A stretch of 57,321 nucleotides of DNA, taken from the NCBI GenBank assembly GCA_013388735.1, contig JACAES010000134.1, forward strand, positions 1-57,321, written 5' to 3'. The notes under the pieces are model-generated. The model saw nothing but the letters and a program-made list of their open reading frames with translations, did not search any database and was not told the DNA's origin. Positions within the stretch are counted from its first letter, which is position 1. Every line of letters begins with the position of its first letter. The stretch comes from Chloroflexota bacterium (lineage in GTDB: Bacteria > Chloroflexota > Anaerolineae > Aggregatilineales > Phototrophicaceae). The position numbers and the translations under genes were made by a program. Of this stretch, positions 50,498-57,321 are shown one piece after another.

Positions 50498-51304
50498 TCA
50501 CGTGCCGACATCGCGCCGCTGAAAGAGCCACAGCGCCGCCGCCAGCAGCGCCGCGGACACGGCCAGCATCCCGACCGTGTTGCCCCAGGTCAGCCCATAC
50601 TGCATCACACCGCTGGGGTTGTAGTAGTTGAAGAACGAGATCAGCCGCAGCGTTTCCGCCGCCGAGCCTTTCGCCAGGCCACCAACGCTGTCCAGCATGA
50701 AGCTGGCGACCACGAAGATCGTCGTCAGCGCCAGCACCCACTGGCGGCGGCTGAACAGCGCGCCCAGAAAGATGGTGAAGACCATGACGAGCGTCAGCGT
50801 CGGCAGCAGATTAAACGAAGCTTCGGCCATGCGCCCCGGATCGAGCGGGATATTGACCGCGCCCGCGCCCAGCCACAGCCCGCCTAAAATCAGCAGCGAC
50901 AGCACGAAGATGGTCAGCAGGTAGGCGGCGAACTTTTCCAGCATCACCCGCCAGCGCGGGATGGGCTGGCTGAGCAGGATGTCCAGCGTGCCGTCGTCTT
51001 CCTCATTAGACGTGACGCGCATCCCCATTACCACCGGATAGACCATAAAAATCAGCGCCATCTTGCCGAAGAACCCCAGGGCGATGAGTCCTTCTGGCGA
51101 CACGGCAAACTCCATATCATCACCGATGCCGATGGCTTGCAGCATGATCGGCGGCATACTTTCCAGAATGCCGGCGAAGTCTATGGCGTCGAACAGCGGC
51201 AGCATCAGCACCACCAGCGCCGCCAGCGCGCCCAGCCCCAGCCCCCAGAATAAGGTCTGCCGCCAGGTGCGGCGCAGTGTTTCGACGAAAACGACCCCTT
51301 GCAT
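50498..51304 (-). CDS. ABC-2 permease of exporter 2 (second copy)
   Basis: A 268-residue ABC-2 permease with six hydrophobic helices and a conserved cytoplasmic loop EEDDGTLDILLSQPIPRWRVMLEKFAAY. It is a paralogue of the permease at 51429: the N-terminus (VETLRRTWRQTLFWGLG vs VHTLRRNWRQILYWGIG) and the C-terminus (QRRDVGT vs NRRDVGL) match closely. The ATPase at 52237 probably serves both as a heterodimeric channel. A terminator-like hairpin lies in the 124-bp gap before it, so it may be expressed less. ATG 51304 has GAGGGA upstream. Confidence 0.88.
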   Translation of the reverse strand: MQGVVFVETLRRTWRQTLFWGLGLGALAALVVLMLPLFDAIDFAGILESMPPIMLQAIGIGDDMEFAVSPEGLIALGFFGKMALIFMVYPVVMGMRVTSNEEDDGTLDILLSQPIPRWRVMLEKFAAYLLTIFVLSLLILGGLWLGAGAVNIPLDPGRMAEASFNLLPTLTLVMVFTIFLGALFSRRQWVLALTTIFVVASFMLDSVGGLAKGSAAETLRLISFFNYYNPSGVMQYGLTWGNTVGMLAVSAALLAAALWLFQRRDVGT

Positions 51305-51375
51305 GGTTTTATCCCTCATTGACTTGCTTGCAGGCCGGGGTTTACCCTGCCTGCTGCGAAGATTGTGTTTACATC

Positions 51376-51401
51376 AAAAAGGGCGGGTTTTTAATCCGCC
51401 C
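51376..51401 (-). terminator. Terminator between the two exporter permeases
   Basis: On the minus strand GGGCGG and CCGCCC form a 6-bp GC stem around ATTAAAAAC, directly followed by TTTTT (51380-51376). It follows the first permease gene and precedes the second, so transcription of the second is probably reduced. Confidence 0.6.
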
Positions 51402-51428
51402 CTTCGTTTCAGGTTTGGCGGGATGGTT

Positions 51429-52235
51429 TTACAGTCCCACGTCGCGGCGGTTGAACGACCACACCGTTCCGACCACCAGCGCCGCAGTCACAGTCAGCAG
51501 CAGGCCGACGTTACCGGCATTGAGGCCGTGCAGCAGCACATCCTCGCTGTTATAGTAGCTGAAGAACGAGACGGCCTGCAGCGTGTCCGCCAGCGAGCCG
51601 CTGGCCGCCGACCCCAGGAAGTTGATGAAATAGCTGCCGACGATGAAGATGGCCGCCGCTGCCAGCGCCATCGCCTTGCGGCGCGCCACAACCCCGACGA
51701 ACATGGTGAAGGCGATCATCAGCAGGAAGCTGGGCATCATGTTGATCGAACCTTCCACCATCCGGCTGACGTTGATATCCAGTGCCGATGACAGGATGCC
51801 CAGCCACAGGCCGCCGAACGCGACTGCCACGATTGCGGTGGCGATCAGCGCGTAGGCGAAAAACCGCTCGACGACCACCCGCCAGCGCGGGATGGGCAGC
51901 GCCAACACCACGTCCAGGATGCCGTCATCTTCTTCATTGGCCGTGACGCTCATCCCGGCTATGACCGCATAAACCGCCAGAATCAGCAGCGTGTAGCCGA
52001 AAAAGCCGAAGCTGATGAAGCCCTCCGGCGTCGCCAGCGCCGCCGTGTCGTTCATGCCGAACATCTGAAGCAGCGCCGGCGGAACGTTCTTCGCCAGTTC
52101 GGCGTACTGCTTGAGGATGTCGGCGTCCTGCACGATGATGGCGACGTACATCCCCAGCAGGCCGATGCCGATCCCCCAGTAAAGTATCTGCCGCCAGTTG
52201 CGGCGCAGTGTGTGAACGAATGTGACCCCGGCCAT
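51429..52235 (-). CDS. ABC-2 permease of exporter 2 (first copy)
   Basis: A 268-residue ABC-2 permease with six hydrophobic helices and the loop EEDDGILDVVLALPIPRWRVVVERFFAY. It is a paralogue of the permease at 50498. Its start is 1 bp after the ATPase stop, so the two are coupled. Drug, lipid or peptide export are all possible. Confidence 0.9.
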   Translation of the reverse strand: MAGVTFVHTLRRNWRQILYWGIGIGLLGMYVAIIVQDADILKQYAELAKNVPPALLQMFGMNDTAALATPEGFISFGFFGYTLLILAVYAVIAGMSVTANEEDDGILDVVLALPIPRWRVVVERFFAYALIATAIVAVAFGGLWLGILSSALDINVSRMVEGSINMMPSFLLMIAFTMFVGVVARRKAMALAAAAIFIVGSYFINFLGSAASGSLADTLQAVSFFSYYNSEDVLLHGLNAGNVGLLLTVTAALVVGTVWSFNRRDVGL

Positions 52236-52236
52236 C

Positions 52237-53190
52237 TTATACCCTCTCCTTTAACGGCTCGGCGGTCTTGTTCGCATTCGAGCCATTGCCATAATAGGAC
52301 AGGAAAATCTCCTCCAGCGAGGCTTCCTCGGTCTTGATGTCCACCACATACTGATCTTTGAGGGCGTGCAGCAGGGGGTTGAAATCCCCGCGCAGACGCA
52401 ATTTAAGCGTGCTGCTGTCCGCCGTCAGATCGGCCACGCCGGGAACCCCGGCCAGAAGCTGCGTGTTCGCCACCTCGTGCAAGCGCAGCGTCACCCAGCG
52501 GAAGTCGGCATGGCGCAGCGTGGCGACCGTCTCCACCGCTTGCAGTTTGCCGCTGCCCAGGATGCCCACGCGGTCGCAGATGGACTGCACTTCGCTGAGG
52601 ATGTGCGACGACAGAAACACGGTGCGCCCCTCGGCGCGGACTTCGCGCATCATGTCGTTGAAGATTTGCTGCATCAGCGGGTCGAGGCCGTTGGTCGGCT
52701 CGTCCAGGATGAGCAGTTCCGGTTTATTCATCAGCGCCAGCAGCAGGCCCAGCTTGCGCCGGTTGCCGGACGAGTAGCTGCGGACGCGCAGCGTCGGATC
52801 GAACTGAAGCCGTTCGGTCAGCTCGTTGACGTACTGCCAGTCCACACCGCCGCGCAGGCGCGCCACGTAGTCAATCACCTGACGTCCGGTCAGGTTTTTC
52901 CACAGGCTCAGTTCGGCCGGCAGGAAGCCGATACGCCGGTGCAGTTCCACGCTGTCCTTCTGCGCGTCCATGCCCAGCAGCGTCGCGCTGCCGTTGGTTG
53001 GACGAATCAGGTCGAGCATCAGTCGGATGGTCGTGGTTTTACCTGCGCCGTTCGGGCCCAGATAACCGAAGATTTCGCCCCGATGGACGCTTAAGGTCAG
53101 ATTGCTGAGTGCCTGGATAGTTCGTTTTCCGGCCTTGTAAACCTTGCTCAGGCTTTCCGTCTGGATAACGGGCGTATTGTGGTTTGCCAT
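52237..53190 (-). CDS. ABC exporter ATP-binding protein (exporter 2)
   Basis: A 317-residue ABC-2 ATPase. Walker A GPNGAGKT is at 45-52, Walker B reads ELLILDEPTNGLDP, and the signature is a variant, YSSGNRRKLGL (S-S-G-N-R-R-K instead of L-S-G-G-x-x-x-R). ATG 53190 has GGGGAGGAAC upstream; a longer frame extends into the regulatory region. It serves the two downstream permeases. The TetR gene at 53375 lies upstream in the same direction, so it is probably controlled by it. Confidence 0.92.
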   Translation of the reverse strand: MANHNTPVIQTESLSKVYKAGKRTIQALSNLTLSVHRGEIFGYLGPNGAGKTTTIRLMLDLIRPTNGSATLLGMDAQKDSVELHRRIGFLPAELSLWKNLTGRQVIDYVARLRGGVDWQYVNELTERLQFDPTLRVRSYSSGNRRKLGLLLALMNKPELLILDEPTNGLDPLMQQIFNDMMREVRAEGRTVFLSSHILSEVQSICDRVGILGSGKLQAVETVATLRHADFRWVTLRLHEVANTQLLAGVPGVADLTADSSTLKLRLRGDFNPLLHALKDQYVVDIKTEEASLEEIFLSYYGNGSNANKTAEPLKERV

Positions 53191-53374
53191 GTTCCTCCCC
53201 TCCCACTTGCCCAAAGTAAAGGCCATGTGGATATGACCCCACAAAGAATTAGAAAAGCCATATTCTTATTTTAGACTGATATAATCCAGCCTTGCCCCCC
53301 AATTTTGAGGGGGTGCGCATCCTTTGGGTCGGCCTGACGATGGATTTTTAACCCCTGCTATTCCGGGCTGAACG

Positions 53375-54082
53375 TCAGATCATCTGCCCGCGCGCCCACC
53401 GATCCTGAAGTGCCGTGAGCATGTTTCGGATGATGCGTTTTCCGGCCTCGCTGTTGCTGCCGCCTTCCGGCGCAAGCGACCGTTCGATGAAATCGGCCAT
53501 CGCCGGGATGGCGCGTTCGAGCGACGGTATCTGGTCGGCGTCCAGCATTTCTTCGATGTAGATCATGCCCAGGCGCAGGCAGGCCAGGATGTAAGCGGCC
53601 AGGTCGGCGTCCAGGTCGGCGCGCACGACGCCTGCTTCCTGCATCAACCGGATGAACTCGGCGCTCATGATATTGCGCTGCTTCAGCAAACTTCGATCCT
53701 GGCGGCGCATAAAATCCCCCAGGATACGCCGATCCTGCGTCATCAAAGCCTTCAGCATCGGGCGCTTGAGCATCGCGGTCAGCGAGTGCAGATACATGCC
53801 TTGCAGCGTGCCGCCTTCCGGGTCCTGTTCGATCATCTCCATCCACTCCGCCGCGAAGAGCTGTACTTCGCGCAGCAGCAGGGCCGTGAACAGGTCATCC
53901 TTGCTCGGCCAGTGCAGGTAGACCGCCCCCTTTGAAACACCTGCTTCGCGGGCGATGTCGCTGACGGTGGTTTTGTCGTACCCGTAATGCACGATCAGTT
54001 TGATGGCCGCGTCCAGGATGCGCCGCTCGCGCTCGACGTTCACTGCCGGTGATGCTTCAGCCTTGCTGCCCGAATCGTCCAC
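53375..54082 (-). CDS. TetR/AcrR family transcriptional regulator (exporter 2)
   Basis: A 235-residue TetR-type repressor with a clear N-terminal helix-turn-helix (RERRILDAAIKLIVHYGYDKTTVSDIAREAGVSKGAVYLHWPSKDDLF) and a helical ligand-binding domain. It begins at GTG 54082 with AAGGCGG upstream. An inverted repeat and a promoter sit just before it, so it likely represses its own expression and the following exporter. It mirrors the first TetR-exporter module at 13.8 kb. Confidence 0.92.
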   Translation of the reverse strand: MDDSGSKAEASPAVNVERERRILDAAIKLIVHYGYDKTTVSDIAREAGVSKGAVYLHWPSKDDLFTALLLREVQLFAAEWMEMIEQDPEGGTLQGMYLHSLTAMLKRPMLKALMTQDRRILGDFMRRQDRSLLKQRNIMSAEFIRLMQEAGVVRADLDADLAAYILACLRLGMIYIEEMLDADQIPSLERAIPAMADFIERSLAPEGGSNSEAGKRIIRNMLTALQDRWARGQMI

Positions 54083-54102
54083 AAGCCGCCTTTTTGACTA
54101 TT

Positions 54103-54126
54103 TGACCAGATGTGCAATTCTGGTCA
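54103..54126. promoter_or_regulatory. TetR operator, TGACCAGA inverted repeat
   Basis: TGACCAGA (54103-54110) and TCTGGTCA (54119-54126) are perfect inverted repeats with an 8-bp spacer. On the minus strand it begins 1 bp after the -10 box of the TetR promoter. The 8-mer ATATGACC at its edge recurs before the exporter ATPase (53231-53238). Confidence 0.7.
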
Positions 54127-54127
54127 T

Positions 54128-54156
54128 ATGGTACGGCCAAACCGGACAGGCGTCAA
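54128..54156 (-). promoter_or_regulatory. Promoter of the second TetR gene
   Basis: Reading leftwards, TTGACG (54156-54151), 17-bp spacer, TACCAT (54133-54128). The operator at 54103-54126 follows directly. Confidence 0.55.
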
Positions 54157-54159
54157 GAC

Positions 54160-54182
54160 AAAAACCCCCCAGTAATTGGGGG
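54160..54182 (-). terminator. Terminator after the beta-helix gene
   Basis: On the minus strand CCCCC pairs with GGGGG around AATTACT, followed by TTTTT (54164-54160). It lies about 70 bp past the end of the beta-helix gene and just before the TetR promoter. Confidence 0.6.
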
Positions 54183-54224
54183 ATAAGCGAAAGGTGTATG
54201 CCTGGTCTGAAATCGAGGTGTGGG

Positions 54225-54242
54225 GGCGCACTGTACTGCGCC
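54225..54242. repeat. GGCGCA/TGCGCC palindrome
   Basis: GGCGCA (54225-54230), CTGTAC, TGCGCC (54237-54242), 9 bp from the end of the beta-helix gene. Confidence 0.5.
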
Positions 54243-54251
54243 TTGATCTGT

Positions 54252-55988
54252 TCAGGGCTGCATCAGGACGAACGTATCGGTGACGCTCCACGCGCCGGGG
54301 CGGCCATCGGCAGCCATCGCCCGCACGCGCCAGTAATACAGGCCGCCCGGCAGCGGCGGCGTCTGCTTTTCCAGGATGGCCGCGTTTAACCCGGTTTCAT
54401 GGTAAACCGGGGACGAAAAATCGTGGTGATCGTCCACCTGGATTTCGTAGCTGGCCGCCCATGTGACCGGATTCCAGGTCAGGCGCGCGTGATCGGTGAA
54501 CTGCGCGGCGCGGTACGGCGCGGCGTTGTCCGCCGAAGGATGATCGAAGCCTGTGTACTCGACCGCGCCGCTGTCGCAAACACCTTTGCCGTCGGAGTCG
54601 CCATCGAAGGGGCGCGCACGTCCGCGCTGGTCGAGCGGCGGGCAGGCGGACGTTTTGCCGGCATCCACCGCCGGGCTGTCGGCCAGCAGCGCATGGGTGG
54701 GGGTCGGCCCGCCGTTGTCCGCCAGGGCATCCAGCAGTGGATCATCGAGAGTGATGCCGGTAGTACAGGCGCGGTCGTCCGGGCCGTTGGGCGACTGGAA
54801 GTTCCCGCCGCCGTTCACGTATGTGCCGCCGCAGTGGATGTTCTGCCCCCAGGGATTGCCGGCCAGACTGCCTGCGAACAGCGTATTGGTCACGGTGATG
54901 CCGGACGCGCCCCAGATCGCGCCGCCCATAAAACCGGCGCGGTTGTTCGCCAGCGTGGTATTGGTCAGCGATACCGAACCGCCTGCGACCATCAGCGCGC
55001 CGCCCAGGCCGCTGCCCGCGCCGTCGTCGGCGGCATTGCCGGACAGCGTGGTATTGGTCAGCGTGATACGCGCGCCGTCGCCCGTCCAAATTGCGCCGCC
55101 CTGGTTGACCGCCGTATTGCCGTCGAAGGTGGTCGCCAGGATGTCCAGCGCCCCGTTGCCATGCCGCAGCCCGCCGCCAAAGGCGTCGCCGGCCACATCC
55201 GGCGCGACGGTATTGCCGGTGAACCGGCTGCCCTCGATGGTGATGCGGCTGCCCGGCTGGTAGGGATACATCCAGGTGAAGGCCGCGCCGCCCTGTCCCA
55301 GCCCACTGTTGTGGCCGAAAGTGACCCCGGCAAACCGGATATAACCCTTACCGTCCAGCAGGCCGTCGTTATAAAACGCGCCGCCGTAACCGCCGGCATG
55401 GTTATCCTCGAAAATCGTGTCCGTGATTTCGGCGTTGCCGAACAGGATATGCACCGCGCCGCCGCTGCTGTTTTCGGCGCGGTTGTTGATAAAACGTGAA
55501 CTGGTGATGGTCAGCAGGCCGCTGTGCAGGTAAACCGCGCCGCCGCCGCTGTCGTTGTCGTAAACCGCGTTGACGCTGGTATTGGTGGTGAAGGTGCAGT
55601 TTTCGATGGTCAGGTTGGCTTTCCACCGGCTGTAAACGCCGCCGCCGTTCCCGGTGGTGTAGCCGTTGGCGATGGTCAGGTTTCTGAGCGTCAGCAGCGG
55701 GCTGTCGTTTTCCAGCACGTGCGTCTGGCCGCCGCCGCTGAGGGTGATGAGACCGCCGCCGTCTATGATGGTTTCTTTGGTAATCAGTTTGGCCTGGGTG
55801 ACGGTGATCGTCAGCGGCGCGCCGCCGCAGTTGAACGTCACCGGCCCGCCGTTCTCCAGCACCGCATTCAGGGCGGCCTCGGTGCAGCTTCCGGGCGTGC
55901 CATCACCGACCACGCCGGCGGCCCGCACCGGCGCGCCACCGGACAAAACCCACAGCCCAATAACCACCCACACCAACCGCATGCGCAT
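54252..55988 (-). CDS. Secreted right-handed beta-helix protein
   Basis: A 578-residue exported protein. Signal peptide residues 1-23 end with PVRA. The body has ten or more short repeats of the parallel beta-helix type, each with a G-G-(A/G)-V/I step and N-T-T-F-x-x-N-x-A asparagine ladders (FINNRAENSSGGAVHI, IFEDNHAGGYGGAFYN, FDGNTAVNQGGAIWT), like polymorphic outer-membrane and choice-of-anchor proteins. The end (LTWNPVTWAASYEIQVDDHHDFSSPVY) is a fibronectin-type module. Likely an adhesin or polysaccharide-binding protein. ATG 55988 has GGAGG 8-13 bp upstream. Confidence 0.85.
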   Translation of the reverse strand: MRMRLVWVVIGLWVLSGGAPVRAAGVVGDGTPGSCTEAALNAVLENGGPVTFNCGGAPLTITVTQAKLITKETIIDGGGLITLSGGGQTHVLENDSPLLTLRNLTIANGYTTGNGGGVYSRWKANLTIENCTFTTNTSVNAVYDNDSGGGAVYLHSGLLTITSSRFINNRAENSSGGAVHILFGNAEITDTIFEDNHAGGYGGAFYNDGLLDGKGYIRFAGVTFGHNSGLGQGGAAFTWMYPYQPGSRITIEGSRFTGNTVAPDVAGDAFGGGLRHGNGALDILATTFDGNTAVNQGGAIWTGDGARITLTNTTLSGNAADDGAGSGLGGALMVAGGSVSLTNTTLANNRAGFMGGAIWGASGITVTNTLFAGSLAGNPWGQNIHCGGTYVNGGGNFQSPNGPDDRACTTGITLDDPLLDALADNGGPTPTHALLADSPAVDAGKTSACPPLDQRGRARPFDGDSDGKGVCDSGAVEYTGFDHPSADNAAPYRAAQFTDHARLTWNPVTWAASYEIQVDDHHDFSSPVYHETGLNAAILEKQTPPLPGGLYYWRVRAMAADGRPGAWSVTDTFVLMQP

Positions 55989-56159
55989 AAAATAATCCTC
56001 CAATCAGGGAACGCCAGTTAGATACCGGAAAGCGCCGTAAAACGCAATAAGTCTGATGGTTTCGCTTAATCGGGCTGATACGCCGCGCCGGAATCCGCCA
56101 TAGGGAAGCGGGCAGTTCGGGGCTACAATAGACGGCATTCCCGGTTTGCAAAAGGGCGC

Positions 56160-57182
56160 ATGATGGTCTCACTTCCTGCTATCGAACGATTCGAATCCAG
56201 CAGCGGCGCGCGTATCTACCGCCTGCCGGTTGAGGCGTTCCCGGATTTCATCGCCTACTGTTACCTGGTGCTGGATGCCGGCGCGCCGACTCTGGTAGAC
56301 GCCGGGTCCGGTTTTGGCAGCAGCAGCGAACATCTGCTGAAAGGCATCGAAGCCCTTTCGACCGATTTCGGCGAAAAGCTGCGGGCGAACGACCTGGAAC
56401 GTATCTTCATCTCACACGGCCACATTGACCACTTTGGCGGCCTGGCTTTTATGGTCGAACAAACCGGCGCATTGGTCGGCATCCACGAAATTGACCGCCG
56501 CGTGCTGACGGCCTACGAGGAGCGCGTGATCGTGGCGACCAAAGATCTGCGTGTTTACCTGGAGCGCGCCGGCGTCAGCGAAAAACTGCGCGACGGCCTG
56601 ATGGAGATGTACGGTTTCGCTAAAAAACACGTGCGTTCGGTGCGCGTGGATTTAACACTGGACGAGGAGTCGCCGCTGGATGGGATGCGGTTTATCCATA
56701 CGCCGGGGCATTGTCCGGGGCAGGTGTGCATCCTGATCGGCGATGTGCTGTTAAGCGCCGATCACATCCTGGCGCAGACCACGCCGCACCAGTCCCCGGA
56801 AAGCATCACGCATTATACCGGTCTGGGGCATTACCTCGAATCGCTGGCGAAAGTCCGGCGCCTAGACGGCATTCGCCTGACGCTGGCCGGACACGAAGAC
56901 CCCATTCACGACGTTTACGGGCGCATAGACGAGATTCGCGCCAGCCACCAGCGCAAGCTGGAGCGCGTGCTGGACATCGTGCGGAACGGCGAGTCGCCGC
57001 TCACCATCGGCCAGATTTCGCGGCGGCTGTACCCTGACCGGCACGGGTACGACGTGCTGCTGGCGCTGGAAGAAACCGGGGCGCACGTCGAATATTTGTA
57101 CCAGCACGGGTATCTTTCGGTGTGCAATCTGGATGAAGTCGAGCGCGAGTACAACCCGGCCTTACGTTACGGAGTGGTTTAA
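56160..57182 (+). CDS. Metallo-beta-lactamase-fold hydrolase
   Basis: A 340-residue MBL-fold protein with H86-x-H88-x-D90-H91 in SHGHIDHFGG, the later histidine in FIHTPGHCPGQ, and the Asp of LLSADH before LAGHEDP. The core of about 250 residues is followed by a C-terminal winged-helix-like part of 70 residues (SPLTIGQISRRLYPDRHGYDVLLALEETGAHVEYLYQHGYL), as in several bacterial MBL subfamilies. Substrate unknown. ATG 56160 or 56163 could be used; both follow AAAGGGCG. Confidence 0.88.
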   Translation: MMVSLPAIERFESSSGARIYRLPVEAFPDFIAYCYLVLDAGAPTLVDAGSGFGSSSEHLLKGIEALSTDFGEKLRANDLERIFISHGHIDHFGGLAFMVEQTGALVGIHEIDRRVLTAYEERVIVATKDLRVYLERAGVSEKLRDGLMEMYGFAKKHVRSVRVDLTLDEESPLDGMRFIHTPGHCPGQVCILIGDVLLSADHILAQTTPHQSPESITHYTGLGHYLESLAKVRRLDGIRLTLAGHEDPIHDVYGRIDEIRASHQRKLERVLDIVRNGESPLTIGQISRRLYPDRHGYDVLLALEETGAHVEYLYQHGYLSVCNLDEVEREYNPALRYGVV

Positions 57183-57183
57183 G

Positions 57184-57224
57184 CCTGCGCCGAAGGGCAG
57201 CCGTTTCATAAGATTTGGCGCAGG
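57184..57224 (+). terminator. Hairpin after the hydrolase gene
   Basis: CCTGCGCC (57184-57191) pairs with GGCGCAGG (57217-57224) around a 25-nt loop. The remaining 97 bp to the window edge hold no recognisable feature. Confidence 0.4.
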
Positions 57225-57321
57225 AAACCACCAGCTTTAGCGGGTGGATGAATGCGCTCTTGCTCCTTTCGTGGCATAATGGTCTTGGGTGAAGACACTC
57301 CCTCACGGGAGCAACGGTTAC

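Noticed and set aside
54399..55499. 366-residue plus-strand frame opposite the beta-helix protein
   Set aside because: Periodic Arg/Gly/Val pattern mirrors the beta-helix repeats of the opposite strand.
57001..57306. 101-residue minus-strand frame at the right edge
   Set aside because: Overlaps the metallo-hydrolase end, no ribosome site or homology pattern.
1..57321. Search for tRNA, rRNA, CRISPR arrays and transposases
   Set aside because: No T-loop or anticodon arm patterns, no long direct repeats with spacers, and no transposase motif were seen by eye.

Overview
The window looks like chromosomal DNA of a high-GC bacterium (roughly 60% GC by eye), most likely an uncultured Chloroflexota of Anaerolineae type. 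That placement is an inference. It rests on exported binding proteins and other secreted proteins without lipoboxes, several PPC-like, DUF3352, DUF4230 and beta-helix proteins, paired opp cassettes, and intergenic sequence full of GC-rich palindromes and 7-bp repeats. No rRNA, tRNA, CRISPR array, transposase or phage gene was seen.

Layout. 1-4.1 kb: an unknown protein, a secreted protein with a 36-residue repeat, thpR, and a HEAT/TPR/Yip1 membrane protein. 4.4-8.7 kb: a signalling block, with a receiver-only regulator translationally coupled to a PHP-AlbA_2 protein and then a single-chain receiver-GAF-TIR protein. 8.7-13.7 kb: larA with a small P-loop kinase, an Uma2 remnant, an FAD oxidoreductase, a DUF433/DUF5615 toxin-antitoxin pair and a truncated GNAT. 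13.7-16.5 kb: a TetR regulator with a 20-bp palindromic operator, followed by an ABC exporter. 16.6-28.3 kb: YitT, a baeRF-like protein, rsmG behind two secreted proteins, an isocitrate-dehydrogenase-like enzyme, rsmI, TPR/PPC proteins and a PfkB kinase.

28.5-33.1 kb is the most striking region. It is a compact minus-strand operon reading E2-like, JAB/MPN-like, E1/ThiF-like, small proline-rich protein, PCMT with a long extension, Nudix hydrolase. The first three genes are the core of a ubiquitin-like conjugation pathway, but no beta-grasp modifier is visible, the JAB zinc motif has a His-to-Gln change, and the E1 lacks a cysteine between its two CxxC pairs.

33.4-38.6 kb: a cupin, a YwiC-like protein, mutS2 and a flippase. 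39.0-47.0 kb: two complete SBP-permease-permease peptide-uptake cassettes without ATPases. 47.3-54.1 kb: DUF4230, DCC and DUF3352 proteins and a second TetR-linked ABC exporter with two paralogous permeases. 54.2-57.2 kb: a secreted beta-helix protein and a metallo-beta-lactamase-fold hydrolase.

Two kinds of short repeat run through the window: perfect GGGGCG/CGCCCC-type palindromes, many of them inside the opp operons, and tandem heptamers of the form RACYGNN. Both are listed individually below.
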